DNA of 64,000 nt, from the NCBI RefSeq assembly GCF_028769735.1, contig NC_088178.1, positions 19,666,357-19,730,356 of the forward strand, written 5' to 3'. A model generated the notes under the pieces. The model ran no database searches. It was given only the letters and a program-made list of their open reading frames with translations, and was not told where the DNA came from. How positions within the stretch are numbered: position 1 is the stretch's first letter; each line of letters begins with the position of its first letter. A program made the translations under genes and the position numbers. The DNA is from Zonotrichia leucophrys gambelii (lineage: Eukaryota > Chordata > Aves > Passeriformes > Passerellidae). Positions 1 to 13,000 of this stretch are shown in pieces.

Positions 1-25
1 TGTTCCCCCCAGCCCCATTCTGATG

Positions 26-44
26 CACACACACACACACACAC
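26..44. repeat. (CA)n microsatellite
   Basis: About nine and a half uninterrupted CA dinucleotides. This is an ordinary dinucleotide repeat in non-coding DNA and is likely to vary in length between individuals. Confidence 0.9.
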
Positions 45-2536
45 TCAAATCAAGGCCTCCTAACTTTATTTCAACTAAACATTCTTTAAAAAAAATATTT
101 AAAAATTTAAAAATCAATGTTGGCCACACCTAACAACATGTGAATATGCAGAGATCAAAACACAAAGGTCTGTAGAAGTTCTTGGAAGCAGAAAAAAGCA
201 AACCCTACAAATCAGTAATATTTTCAGACTGTTGACATTTTATTTTCAATGCATGCTCATCTGAGAGCTTCAGGTTTCTGTTTTCAAAGGTGCTTATTAA
301 CCAGTGATCATTTTACACTGAACCACATATTATTGGGATTTTTTTAAATATAAATGAAAAAGTGTATGTTTTCTGTTATTTGTAATTTATTTTTAATTAA
401 ATGTGTTTTAACAGAAACAATGCCTTTTTTTAATGCAGAGGGAAAAAAAACCCAAAACAAAACCCCCACGTGCTTAGAAAAGAACAGTGTCTCTCCCAGA
501 CAGCTTTCCTCTAATTAAAACAGGCCAAGCAACTCTGAAGAGTGCTGTGTCTGCTTATGCCACTAGATATTTTGTCTGTATAAAAATAGTACAATAATCA
601 ACTCTATGAATTGCTGCAGCCTCCAGGAGAAGAAAACTCACCAGTAAATATTCTGAAGGGTGTTCAAAAGCTGAATGATGTGTTTGAAAACCTCTGTCAT
701 TTGCAGGTAACTGCTGAATGGAGAATATGGTTGGTCAATAGGTATTTCTTTTATGTTCTTCAGTAAAAGATGGATTTGGTTTTTCCACTATAAAGTTTTT
801 ACATTCTTTGCTCTGTTATCAATGCTTTACACTCCCACTATTTTTATGAGCTATAACTAACATCACAAAAGTACTGATACTGTTTCACACTGAGATATGG
901 CCATGTCACTTTATTCTCTAATGAGATTTTATCCTGGAGCATACAGCTGGGCACATAAAAGGAGCTTAGGAAAAGGAACCAGCCCAACTTCAATCGTGCC
1001 ATGGAAGGCCTTAAACTGGAACAAAATTAAAAGCAGCATTTCAGTTTAGGAGAATGCCTCCCCCTGAGCTAAGGAAGCAGAGACACATCCTCCTCCCTCC
1101 TCCAAAGATCCAGCCTGTTTCTGTGGGCTATGCTCTGTCCTTATCCAAACAGTTTGTCTTAAAAATAAATAAATAAAAACACCAAACCTCTCCCTTCCCA
1201 AGGCTTTATCTAATGTTTCATTGCACTTGAAAGGAAAAGCTTCAAAGTGCAGCAGGAAAGACAAATATATTTCATTCAGGAGTGAATTAATTTTCGTGCA
1301 GGGCAGGGGAAGGAAGGGTGCAATTTTACACCATTCTCAAGTAACATGGAGAGGGTCTCACCCCCAGCAGTGTCAGAACTGAATCAACTTGTTCAGCAAC
1401 ATCCTGCTCACACCATCACAAAACAGGATGTAAACTACCCCCAAGTGCAACTGGTGGTCCTGTTTCAGGAAATTATATAAATTAGCATTATTTTAGCATG
1501 CTATAAATCAATCTTGAACATGATTACCATAACTTTAGGAATAAAAAAGGCTTTCACTTTTTTTTTTCCCCCTGTCTTGGATATATTTTGTTCAGTTATG
1601 GCCACAATGTTTAGACCTGTAGAAAAGAATTTGATTTGTGCAACCACAAAAGTAAGCAATATTTTCTCAGTAGCAGAGGTGTCATATGGGGAGTTTTACA
1701 GAAGATGGTCAGAAGGACACAAAAATCACCTATTCCTGTTTTTAAACCCCATTTTGTACTTGATTCCTGAGTTATGAAACCAATTGAATTACACTGAAAT
1801 CCAACTCTACTCCTTCCATTAAGATTCTCTCTGTGAAATTCTGTTCTTGGCAAATTTAATGTCTTACCTAGCCACAGCATGAGCAACAGCAAAAGCTGCT
1901 TTTAGATCTGGAATCATGAGTTTACTCCTCTGAATCCAAATAAATGCTTCCCTACTGCTCTGTTCAATCCACACTCTCCTTGGAGCCTTCAGAGGCTCTA
2001 AGCAGTCACCATGCTGTGCCCTAGTGCCAGCAGACTTTGCTCCACTGGATATAAAGTGAGGAAAATAAATTGTTATTGAAGTTATTTTCACCCATAAAAG
2101 TTGCCAGTAGCAAAGTGCTGCCATATTTTGAAGAGTCCACCTCAAACTATTAATATATATACACTCAAGGAAAACACCTTTACATCTTTTCTAACATCTG
2201 AAAAGTCTCATGCAATTTTTTAACAAAATCTGTGCCATGCAATTGTTTAATTAACAATTTTACCAGTTTACAGCTGACAACAGCCTTGCCTTTGACAGTT
2301 GTCCACACTGCTGTGCAATAGTGAACAGGAAGATAAAAAGATGCATTTATAAGGGGATCTTAAGGTGTTTAATAAATTAAAGAACTTGTGAATATTGCCT
2401 TGTTGGACAAAACAGCAACCTTGAAATCCAAGTTTCAGCACTGAACACAAGACTAAATAAATACAGGAATTCAGCCTGAGTATACAGATCTCAGAATTGT
2501 TTAATGACATTATCACACCATTCTTTCCCCAAATGA

Positions 2537-2629
2537 AGTTTTGGGATTCCAGGTTGTTGTTTGGTTTTGGATTTTGTTTGGGGTTTTTTTAGTTGGAGTG
2601 AGGTTTGGGGTTTTGGGGTTTTTTTTCCA
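2537..2629 (+). repeat. G/T-rich low-complexity tract
   Basis: The plus strand is almost only G and T here, with GGGG runs at about 2,580, 2,607 and 2,615 separated by T runs. The last two read TTTGGGGTTTTGGGG. Similar G/T tracts occur at about 20,738-20,812 and 54,608-54,650. They may be decayed tails of old retroelements or simple low-complexity DNA; no element could be assigned. Confidence 0.55.
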
Positions 2630-3374
2630 TTTGTCCACCCTTTTCTGGTTCAAAAGATGAAACTTGCAAAAGATGAGTTTGAATCAGCATTACACGAATA
2701 TGCTGTTTCCTACAGGTTCACCACTTCATTTACTAGAAAAAAATTATACAGTGCATGAGAAATGGTTTTAAAGAAAAGCTGCAGAAGTCTGATGATGTAA
2801 ATCATTGCAAGCAGCTGTGAAGAGGTGGATTTTGAACCTGCCTTTATCAGAAATCCACCACAATGGTCTCTGATTTAATAGTTAGGCACTGATATTATTT
2901 TTCCTCATTTTCTGGACTCGGAATTTGAAACCACAAGGACTTATTTACCAATGCACTGGGTACTTGCAGCCGCAATTGAAGGTAATAGGAGTTGCAGTCT
3001 GATCACATTAATTGATACATAATGCTGAGTGCTCTGAACAAAAAATCTTAGGCACTCAATATTGGACAGAAGCATAAAAGGACACATTAATTCTTTTCCC
3101 TGTGACTCACTTTCCTTCCTATAAAACAGTAATAATTTTTAATGTCTAGGTGTCATGTTGCAGTGAATGGCATAAGAGTGTCCATTAGGAAATTAGGCAA
3201 CCTGCCTTCAGGAAGAGCTTTCACTGTCATGAGTACCTTGTGGCACAGAGCCACACTGGGGCATGGTGAGCAAACAGAATATTAAATAGCTGCTCTCCAC
3301 CTGCATCTGGCCAGCCCATGAACACAAATAAGCCAGAACCACTAGAACAAAAACATATTAATAATCATATAATT

Positions 3375-3432
3375 TAAAATTAGATTATCTAATTTTAGAC
3401 CAATAATTAGAAGATAATTAGACCAATAATTA
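3375..3432. repeat. AT-rich dyad followed by a 23-bp direct repeat
   Basis: An 11-bp inverted repeat (3,375-3,385 against 3,387-3,397, one-base spacer) is followed by two exact 15-bp copies of TTAGACCAATAATTA at 3,395-3,409 and 3,418-3,432, giving a 23-bp period. The surrounding 130 bp is about 85% A+T by eye. It looks like local replication-slippage duplication. Confidence 0.7.
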
Positions 3433-5650
3433 AGATATTAAATAATAAATAATTTAAAATAATTAGGGATGCAGAAGTAATCCCACTGGCATTTTAAATT
3501 TTGAATGCTTAGGTTACTTGCTATTTTTGTATCCCAAAAGTCAGAGGCACAAATTCCATCTCATGCCATTACTGGCAACCCTGTGATACATCACTGTAAA
3601 GTATACTAGCTTCCAGAACCATCCAGGACTCCCACTGCTGAGAAACCAGCTCATACAAAAGCAGCCACTTCCAGACCCACTGTCCAAGGCTCATCCTTCC
3701 CCTGATGGGTGGTAGCAGCAAAGAAAGGACGATGCTGTCCTGTGGCACACTCCAGTCTAGTTAATACTGAGTGCTGGATCCACCAGCTCAGGCACTGAAC
3801 AGGACAGAGCCTAAGCTGTCCCTGTCCCTTGGGACTGCTCTTTCTCAGTTAGAAACTCCAGTGAGAATGCCTCCACTGCTATGCTAACTTGGAGAAGAGA
3901 AAAGCTCCAACAACCTCCATGTTATTTTGAGAGTCCCAATAATGCAAGAAACAGAAAGACTCTGAGTACATCCATTTAACAGCCCAAATAAAGTACATAA
4001 AGTGGTCCTTAGAAAATGACAAAAGCGATGTTCAGTAATTTTGATATTTTATGACTTCTGGTGACCCTGGTATTTTGCTCAAAGTTGTTTCTGAATTTTT
4101 GAAAAGTCATTAAGGTCTCTGTTAACAGCTTCCCCAAACTGAAGGCTGAAGATTCACACATCCACTACAGTGACAAAACACTAAGATTTGGCAGTCTAAC
4201 TGTTTTTAAAAACCCTTTTTACAAGCAATGCAATCCTGCCATAGATCACTCTAAGCCAAGTAAGAGACCTTATGGACACAGTGGCCTTTGATGTAAAAGA
4301 CCAGGTTTTGCAAAGTTCTCACTGGAAGCAAGTTCCATATCTCCAGGAGAAGTTGATTAATATTGCTCTGTAATCACAGCCTACATCTCAGGAGCACAGG
4401 AATCAGAACTTGGATCCAACCAACTTGAGAACATCTAAATGAAATGTATTCATAATGCAGATTTTTAAAATTAATGTGCATGACAAGTTAAGACCTTTCC
4501 TGCCCTTGTATTTTCAAGATGATTATCAGCATCTTATTTTTCTATGTCTGTTCTTATTGAGTGCATACCACCAGTGTTGGCAGGTCACATAATCTATTTC
4601 TTCTACATCAAAAGTAGAAGTAATGTTGCATGTCAACATCCAGGACAGGAAAAAATAAGCCTAGAGAGACATACTTTTTGGAAATAAAATCACTTTAATC
4701 ATCCCCAGGTGGGTAAGACTCCTCATTTCATTTTCCCCCAAATGCATATTACTAGAATTAGTATTAATCTCAATAAAACAACAGTATTTCTGTTAATCCA
4801 CCAGAGAGCATGAAATTTTAAAATATCTTGTAATTTATTATACACAGCATAATACAATTTTATAACATTTTTATTGTTTTTGAGACCTTATAGGATTTTC
4901 CTTACCAAAATGTGATATAATTCTTCCCATAGCTCAGTTGTCTCTTTATAATGCTGCAGTACATGATAAAGAAAATACTTTATAGCTGGAGATAAACTTA
5001 CTGTGTCTGGCTTTCCATTTTAATAAAATTTACAACAGCATTTGGAGAAACTGCAGTACCAGATTTCACTGACTGAAAAAAGCCCACATTGGTAGCTAAG
5101 ATTTACTTTACACCTGTTTTGGCATTTTGTATAACAGTCATGGAAGCAAGCTGTCAGGACAAGGTCTGTGAAGGATTTTAGGACTGGTTTAATTTAGATT
5201 CAGGGGTTCAGATGCAAATGGGATGGCTGCTAGCACTGGAAAGTGTCAGAGCACATGGGTTGCCTAGATTTTTTTTGCATGACACTAAATGCAACATCTA
5301 CCTACAAACACAGGGTTCCTCCATTTTATTAATCTGAAATTAAGTTATCTTTTGCAGTTAAAGTAGATTTGCGTATCTTTGGAGCTGGGATAGAGGGGGA
5401 TTTTATTATATTGGACTAATCCTCTCCTTTAATTCCCTTAATGAACTATCACTGCAGAAGCAGATGCCACAGGAGAAATGGCCAGAACCACTGAACTTTG
5501 TCCAGGATGGCATTTACATCCTTCCTGATATAAATAAAAATTTTTTGCAAGTTTTCATGAGAAGGAAAAAACAAATCTGACTGTTGGGTGAAGTTATGAC
5601 CAATGAGAGGCAACAGGGTCAGAATTTGAGTGGGAGGAAGGAGGGACAGT

Positions 5651-8600
5651 GCTCATAGCTCAGACGTAGCCTTTGTATTCTTGGACAATTTGCTTTGCAA
5701 TTTAACATTTCTGTATCTTTTTCTGATAAGAATAAATAAATCTGCACATTGCTGTGGTAAAAATCTTAGTTTAATATAATAGCAACCAGTAAATAGTTTC
5801 CCTTTTGGAAACACCAAGGCCATCACACTCTCCTCCTGTGAACCCTGCAGTTTGCTGCTGTTGCTGCAGTGTGCCAAGGGCTGTAACATTGGTAAGGTTT
5901 CAGCTGGGACTAAAGGCCTTGAAATCATTAATAGATGTTGGGGTGATAAAAATGACAATCAGAAATTACCATGTTACAGCTTCAAGAGCATTTCCTTCCT
6001 TCCTTCCCCTGGTTGCTATTTTTAAATCCCACAAAGTGAAGCATCAGGAATTCCTCCAAGGTGACAGCAGCTCTGTGCTAGAAGGGTAAAGGCACCAGGC
6101 CACTGACTGGCACAGTTCAACAGAGCAGCATCAGGGCTGGGTAAAGAGCTGACAGATTGCTGTTTAATTCTGTTTTCACAAACAGAAATGGAGACTGTTT
6201 TGCTAAAGAGAAAATCTCTTCCTTTAACATAGCTTCCCCAACAGAAGGCCTGACTAAGTGAGAGCAAATCTGTGAATTTTCAAAGCAGTTCCTTAAACCC
6301 ACTTGAGGTTTTACTGACATTTACATTTCTAGAGCGTGCCCAGTTTATTTCCACCCAGCATTCAGAAGCCATTATTTGCATCGCTTGAAGCTTTTCTTTT
6401 GCACAGTCAAAACACACACTGCTACACAAAGTGAGTTCACTGGAGGGGCAGGAGAATTTAGCTTCAAATACATTTTGAACAGGAGCTCTGCTGTACTTTG
6501 AACAAAAAACTTTTAGAGTTTTATCATGTCTCTCCTTGAGAATAGCTGCAGAAATATGTGGGGTTCTCCCCAACCTTCCACCTGCTCTCCTTCCTTCCCT
6601 GTCCCCAAACAGGGATGCTGACCACAGCCAAACTGGAAAAGTATTAGAGATCACCCACATGGCACCATATTTATATACCCAGGTAAATGCTGGGAAAAAG
6701 TAATTTGATACAGCAAAGGGAGAGGTGTTGTTAGAGGAAATAATATCAGCTGGAGGGCAAGCAACAATCTGCAAAAAGCCAGCATTTCTGTTTAACTGCT
6801 TGCTTGCTGCAGGTGACAAAAATAATGATTAAACTCTTAGGAGGCAAAATGAAACTACACCAGGACTCTGCAAGTCTGCATGGAAGAACCCGAAAGAGAG
6901 AAGACCATGAGACAAGGCTGGTAACACACAGATCTCACCATGACACAGATGGAAATTTAAAGTCTTAAATATTTTAATTTACTTTCTATGTTAATTTAAT
7001 TACTATTTCAAGGAGGCATTTGCTCAAGCATTTAGCACACATTTGCAGTTCCTTTCTAAAACTACAAAAGAATTTTCAATGATGTGTGAAAATAACTGGG
7101 GAATATTCTCTAACAAAACATGAACCTATTTACAGGAAGTCAAAATTCGCCTATTCCAAGATTAGTCAGAAAATTTCCTTATTGTGGCTGAAATGCAAGT
7201 AAGCAGTATTATGATTTAGCCCACTGAGAAAGAAAACTCCAGGAATTTCTCAGGAACTTGCTAAATGTGCTACAAAGTAATTCACAGAAGTCAGGATCTG
7301 CTCTAAACAGTTTAGGAACTGAAGACACTACTTATGGTTGCTGATTATACTGCATGTGATGAAATCACCAAAAAACGGGAAAAAAAAAAAGAACCCACGT
7401 CTCTTTGAGCCCAGATTTACATTGGCTCTTTCAGTTCTCACTTCAGGCCACAGTGTCAGTACTGGAACATCTTATTCCAAAACCAAATCATTTACACATT
7501 GGAAAAACAAGCCCCACTAGGTGGTCATGTCACCCACCCCTTCCACAGTAAGTACATGCATTTTTAGTGAGGTAAATGCAAATAAATCTAACAGCTTGCT
7601 CTCCTGGAACAGAGTTCTTTCCTAAGAAGTTATTTCAACATCCTCTATGCCAAATGAGTGCTGTTGGCTGCTATTTGTGCCTGGGAGCTCAAGGCATGGC
7701 TGCAGAGCAGCACTGGCTGAGCTGCAGCCTCAATACCCTCACAGCACACACAGCAGCTCCAGGAATGGTGGCCACCACTCACACAGACATCAAAGCACCT
7801 TCTGTGTGAGGGCCAGCAGCTTCACTAAGTGTATGGCTGGCAGGGCTGGTTATTAAAAAAAGCTCTTAATTATGTTATCATCAGGAGAGCCACTTGTCTT
7901 GAGCAGCAAATACCCCATTAGGAGATTATTTTGCTTTAGCCTCAAGTATACTCTAGTTCTCATGCAGTATTATTCTTTGGGATTAGCCATGATACCCACA
8001 GGTAACAGGATCCTTGCTTCCTTTTTCTTGCACACCGTACTACCAATAATCAGTTATAAATAGAACTGCTAATTTTAAAGAAAAACAAGGGTATTTTCCA
8101 CTGCAACCAGTAAGAGAGCTATGGGAGAAAAGATGCTGTAAACTCCTTTTTTTTTAATTAAAAAATATCTTTGTATTTGAAATACTGATAAGAATCATAT
8201 ATCAGAAAAATTCCTAGGTGCGTGTCATGACAAACTAGAAGGGTTTCTCTCTTCACCTTGGATTAGCAAATGTCACATCATATAATTCTATGAGGACACT
8301 GCAACCCAGAAGAGGATAAGGATCTAAAAGAGTGTGAGTTTATTTAATTATCTACAACATAATTAGCCACAGTGTGGGTACATATATATGTCTGCTTTCA
8401 CACATGTATGTCTGTGGGTGTATGTATATGAAGTCCTCATATAATTAGCTTCTTTTTGTGGCTGTCAACACACTTCAGTTTTCTCACACTAGCCCTCAAA
8501 ATTGTTTCAGGGTATTTGTCTCACAGACTTTAATGGTTTAGTTACTTAATGAAGTAAGAATTTAAATAGTGAACACTTAGATTTGTTTTGGAAAGTAAGA

Positions 8601-11600
8601 GAGAAGAAACCTTCCCAGAAGGATAATAAACAGAATTTGTAGTCAAACAGCACTCTAGTAATAACAGAACAATGGCAGAGCCAGGCACTGGCCACCTCCA
8701 AGACAGATTATTTGTGATGGGGTTATGCTGTGCTTTGAGACAGAGTGCTCAAATTTCTACAGCCATGTCCTGCCTCCTGGGGGTTCAAAGGCAAACCATG
8801 GGAGAAAAGTTAGTACATTTTGGTCAAGATTTCAGCAGAGGGCAATGAAACATAAAATAACATAGAAGAACAAACTTGTTAGCATTGAGCTCTCCAATTC
8901 TCACTGAATGCTTTTGCTTGGGAGCACGAATGCAGCAGCATTCAGAGAATGCACCCTTTAAAGTGACAAATTCAAAAGCCACCCAAGCACATACACTGAC
9001 CTCCATTCCCCTTCATGGTGTTTGGTTGGGTACAGCAGCTCACTGCAGTTCTTAAATGCCATTCACAACCTCAACAGTGCGATTCATGGCTGGTACTTAA
9101 CAGTGGCTCTCCAGGTGAGAAGATTGAATTACTTTTCCGAGTCAGAGTTTTCTAACTTGCCCTCTCTAACCTTGCTGCTCTCCTCTCCTTTCCAGTAGTC
9201 TCAAGTGCAGCACTCTAATGGCACAGAATATCTGAACTCAGCCTGACTTAGCCAGACATTTTGTATTTTTACATTTTTAAATAGCTCCACCAGTCTAGAT
9301 AACAAATCAGAATCAAATATTGCATTCATATTCCTATGTTAGTTGTGGCCCAACCAGATTATTTTTATTTAAAAAAAAAAAAAACCCTAACATAAAAATA
9401 GTTTTTAAAATATTGGCATTCAGTGGTATGGACCACATCATCAGTTAGATTATAAAGCAAAAACTGTCAGGGACAGACACTGAGGTGACCAGGATCACCT
9501 GGGCCTGTCTGGTCTTACTTTGAAATCAGTCTCAAGAGGAAGAGAAATAAAGGAGTAATAGACATTGGGCATCCTAGGGCAAATACCAGTAGCACGTTGA
9601 GTATGGACCAAGAGCCAATCTACCATTTCTTCTTGGAATTAAATAATAGAATGGGCTTGTCTATCTGAATTTCCCCTTCAGTTAACTGTTGGAAACAACT
9701 GATGTTTTCCACTAAAGTATTCACAGTTTTTAGGAGATAAACCACAGAAAAACACATGCAAATAAAATAAAAGTTTTCAATAGTCAGAGTCATGATTCAA
9801 ATTGGATCCTTCAGTTTCTGAGGAATGACTGCCTTTTCTGCAGAGCTGGGGGATACAAATCATGGCAGTACTCCTGTCTGTGACCAGCCAAACATGATGC
9901 AACATCACAGGAAGGAGGGTCCACCCCTTTGTAATGATCTAGTCTGGATCCTCACACTAAGAAGACATTTATATTGCCTCCATATGTTTTCCATTTCATT
10001 TTTCAAAATTCCCCTAAGTTAATCTGTTGTGTCATTTGGACTTTATATCGCTCAGTCCTGCTGTGGCAGCAGTTCATAACATACATATGAGAAAAGTGAA
10101 TTATCTCACTGGAATTGCTGTCCTTTGGAATTAATTATCTTTTTGTGATCCTCCCTGGAAGGTTTTTTGAGAAAAGTACTGTCTCTTTGTTTGCCCCATA
10201 GCTGATCCTCACACACCCTGACGAGTGAAATTTCAAATCAGTTGAAAATTCCTGTTCTTCTAAGGAACAGATGAGAAACAGACTATCATTGACGAGGATT
10301 TTCAGATTTGTCATTTGTATCTTCGCATTGTTTGCCAGAGACCCTCCATGTGATTGTTCTCTGAAGCTGTGAGTTCACAAGTGACCCTTACCAGCTGATA
10401 AAAGCAAAACAAACCAAAAAGCCCTTGAGCCATTCTGGATTGACTCCATTTATAGCAAACTCCCTGTAGGAAAAGAATAATCACATATGCTTATATAACT
10501 AATTGAGTTAATTCCAGATTTTCTTTCCCCAAGCTTAACACTCAGAACCTCATAGGGAAGCTTTTGACAGATTTATTTCTTTAGCAAGATTACAGCCTTC
10601 ACCTATTACAGCTCTTACTCTTCCCAGTAATCAAGTGACAGTTACCTGAACACAAAGCCTCAGACACAATCCTAACACTCCTGCTGCTGAATTTCATGAT
10701 CATATTTTATACCAATTACTTGTTTTTCTGTCATTTAGGGGGGTTAAGCAGCCTTGAATTGACTGATATTATTCTCCAGAGAGAAGGTGGATGTGGACAG
10801 TGGCTATTGCACAAATTAACATGCTTCCATTGTACTACTCAATGATTCCCCCACCCTTAGCTAAAATGATGCCTTTAGCTTGCCACAAAACTCCATGAGC
10901 CATGTCTGTGAAGATCTCACACAAGCACTTTCTGTGGTCACACACTCCCAAGGGTAGATACCCATAACTCTTTTGGTAAAAATCTGTTTCATTAAAAACA
11001 AGGGGGAGTTATTGCTGCCTCCTTCCTGTGTAATATCCAGCTGCAGAACATCTGCCAAGGATAAAGAGACCTCTGCAAACTTTCAGAGAGAGCATAACAA
11101 CAACCCCAGGGTGCTCTTCCATGGGGGCACCTCCATCTCACACACCCAGCTTGGCCATGGCAGGGTTACCAGGGAAGGAAGGGATCCGTCTCCAGGTGAG
11201 GGCTTTGAGTCATCAAGCAGGTTTCAAGCTTGCCTGCTTTACCCTGAAAGCTGAACTAGGATGGGTGTAGAAGTCACCCAGATGCACCAGTGAAGCTTGA
11301 GCAGTGCCCACCTCCTCCTCCAGGAGCTTTAACTGTTGGCTGCTGCTGGCAAAGCTCTGGGTGTTGCATACAGGTCACTAAATGTCTGGGAAGCACCCAA
11401 ATACCGACTGAGGCCATAAATGCCAGGCAAGACCCTGGGGAAAAACCTCAGCACAGTTTCAGTGCTGCCCATCTGCCAAAACCTTTTTGGCAGCCCATAA
11501 AAGGGACTTGCACCACTGACCACCTCTTCCTGAAGTTTTCCTTTGCCAAAGTCTCATAAAGGGTGCACCTACCCACCAATGCCAAGCACAGCAAGTTAGA

Positions 11601-13000
11601 GCATCAATATTGACTCAGCTTCAGACTGAAACCTTGCAGTGACCCAAAGGGGGTCTGAGCTGCCTGGCTGTAGGAAAAATACCCAACACAGCATGAAGAT
11701 CCAAGGTTGGCTCACCCAGAACACGATAAATACATGCTCTATAAAGCTTTCCTGATTTTGTTACCTGGATTTCCTGGCCGATGCAAGGCTCTCTACCCAC
11801 TGCTGCCATCCCTGGATCTTTTCATGCTACAACCCTCTTACCTCAATTTCAAGTTCTCTAAACCCAGCACACTCTCACATAATGAATCAGTTTCTTTAAC
11901 TAAGCAGCAACAATAGTGCTTCAATTCTGCCTAAGCCTGCAGGGGATCAAGAATTTAGATTTTCACTCCATTTCATGATTTAGAGAGCCCTGACAAATAG
12001 AAAATACATCTTATTTTTGATAGTTTCTGCATATGACATCACATTTTTGGCATGGTACAAGCATTCTATGTTTTACAGTGTTGACAACTGTATTCTGTCA
12101 AAATATATTTGCAAAATCTCTGGAGAAAGGTAAAGGAAAAGGCTTCAACTATTTATTGGCCTTTCAGTCTCTTCAGATGTGCTTTCCCCTTTAAGAACAC
12201 ATTTTCCCCTTTCTTTTAGAACATCCTTTCTCTATCCTACTCAGAATGTGTTACAAGGATTATTCTATGTCAGATGAAGCATGGTAAAACACTGTTATGT
12301 GAAACAAATAGAAAATAGATTTGCTTCCATCTTTATGCTGATTTTGTAAATCACAGAATCAAACTGATATAAGCTACCACTTATGCTGCTTGGAAATGTT
12401 CCAGCACACCCAAGAACTGTGTCTTCCTGAGAACACACAGCAGCAGATGACACACAGTAAGACTAAGGCTGTGCAAATAACTGATATTGCAGGTTGCTTG
12501 GAGAGCACAAAAACTCATTTCTGATTAGTCAAAAATATTCTCAGTTCTTGGGGAGAAAAAAAAAAAAAAAACAGAAGGAAAACAGAAGGCAGCATTTCAT
12601 ACCTAAAGGTTTATACCCTCTGAAGTGTGGCTGCAGAAGACACTGCCAGAGAAAACACTTTAAATGTTGCTTGCATATTCTGCACACGAGTCATTAATAC
12701 TGTTTTTGAGAGATACTTTAAAATGTTCTGTTTAAAGACAAAAACTAGAAACACATCAATCCATATGCACAGCTATTATTAAGTTTCCATTCAAACTTTT
12801 TATTAATAAAAGAAGATTTGCCACATGGGTTTTATACCTGCTGCATAGAATACAGCAATTAGTTAATCTGATTATTTGGCACAAACAACTCATTTGTGTC
12901 ACTTTCTCCAGTCAGGTTCCTTTTGCTTCCTTTCCCTGGCTCTCTTGGTGTGTGTTGGCTCCTTCTTTCCTTCATGTTAGATTACACAGCTCAAATTGAT
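5651..13000. other. Gene-free AT-rich non-coding DNA
   Basis: No supported gene. The longest open frame (minus strand, 6,280-6,819, 179 codons) has no recognisable domain, and its composition does not look like selected coding sequence. Homopolymer A runs lie at about 7,380, 9,370 and 12,548. A CTCF-like core, CCACTAGGTGG, is at 7,514-7,524. Confidence 0.6.

Larger units (their letters stand above)
1..5650. other. Gene-free AT-rich non-coding DNA
   Basis: No reading frame here resembles a known protein, and no set of splice-compatible exons could be assembled on either strand. Open frames are short (under about 100 codons) and low in complexity. Visible content is a (CA)n run near the left edge, a G/T-rich tract at 2,537-2,629 and an AT-rich block with a dyad and direct repeats at 3,375-3,440. 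It is probably intergenic DNA beyond the 3' end of PIF1, although an intron of a gene outside the window cannot be excluded. Confidence 0.6.
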
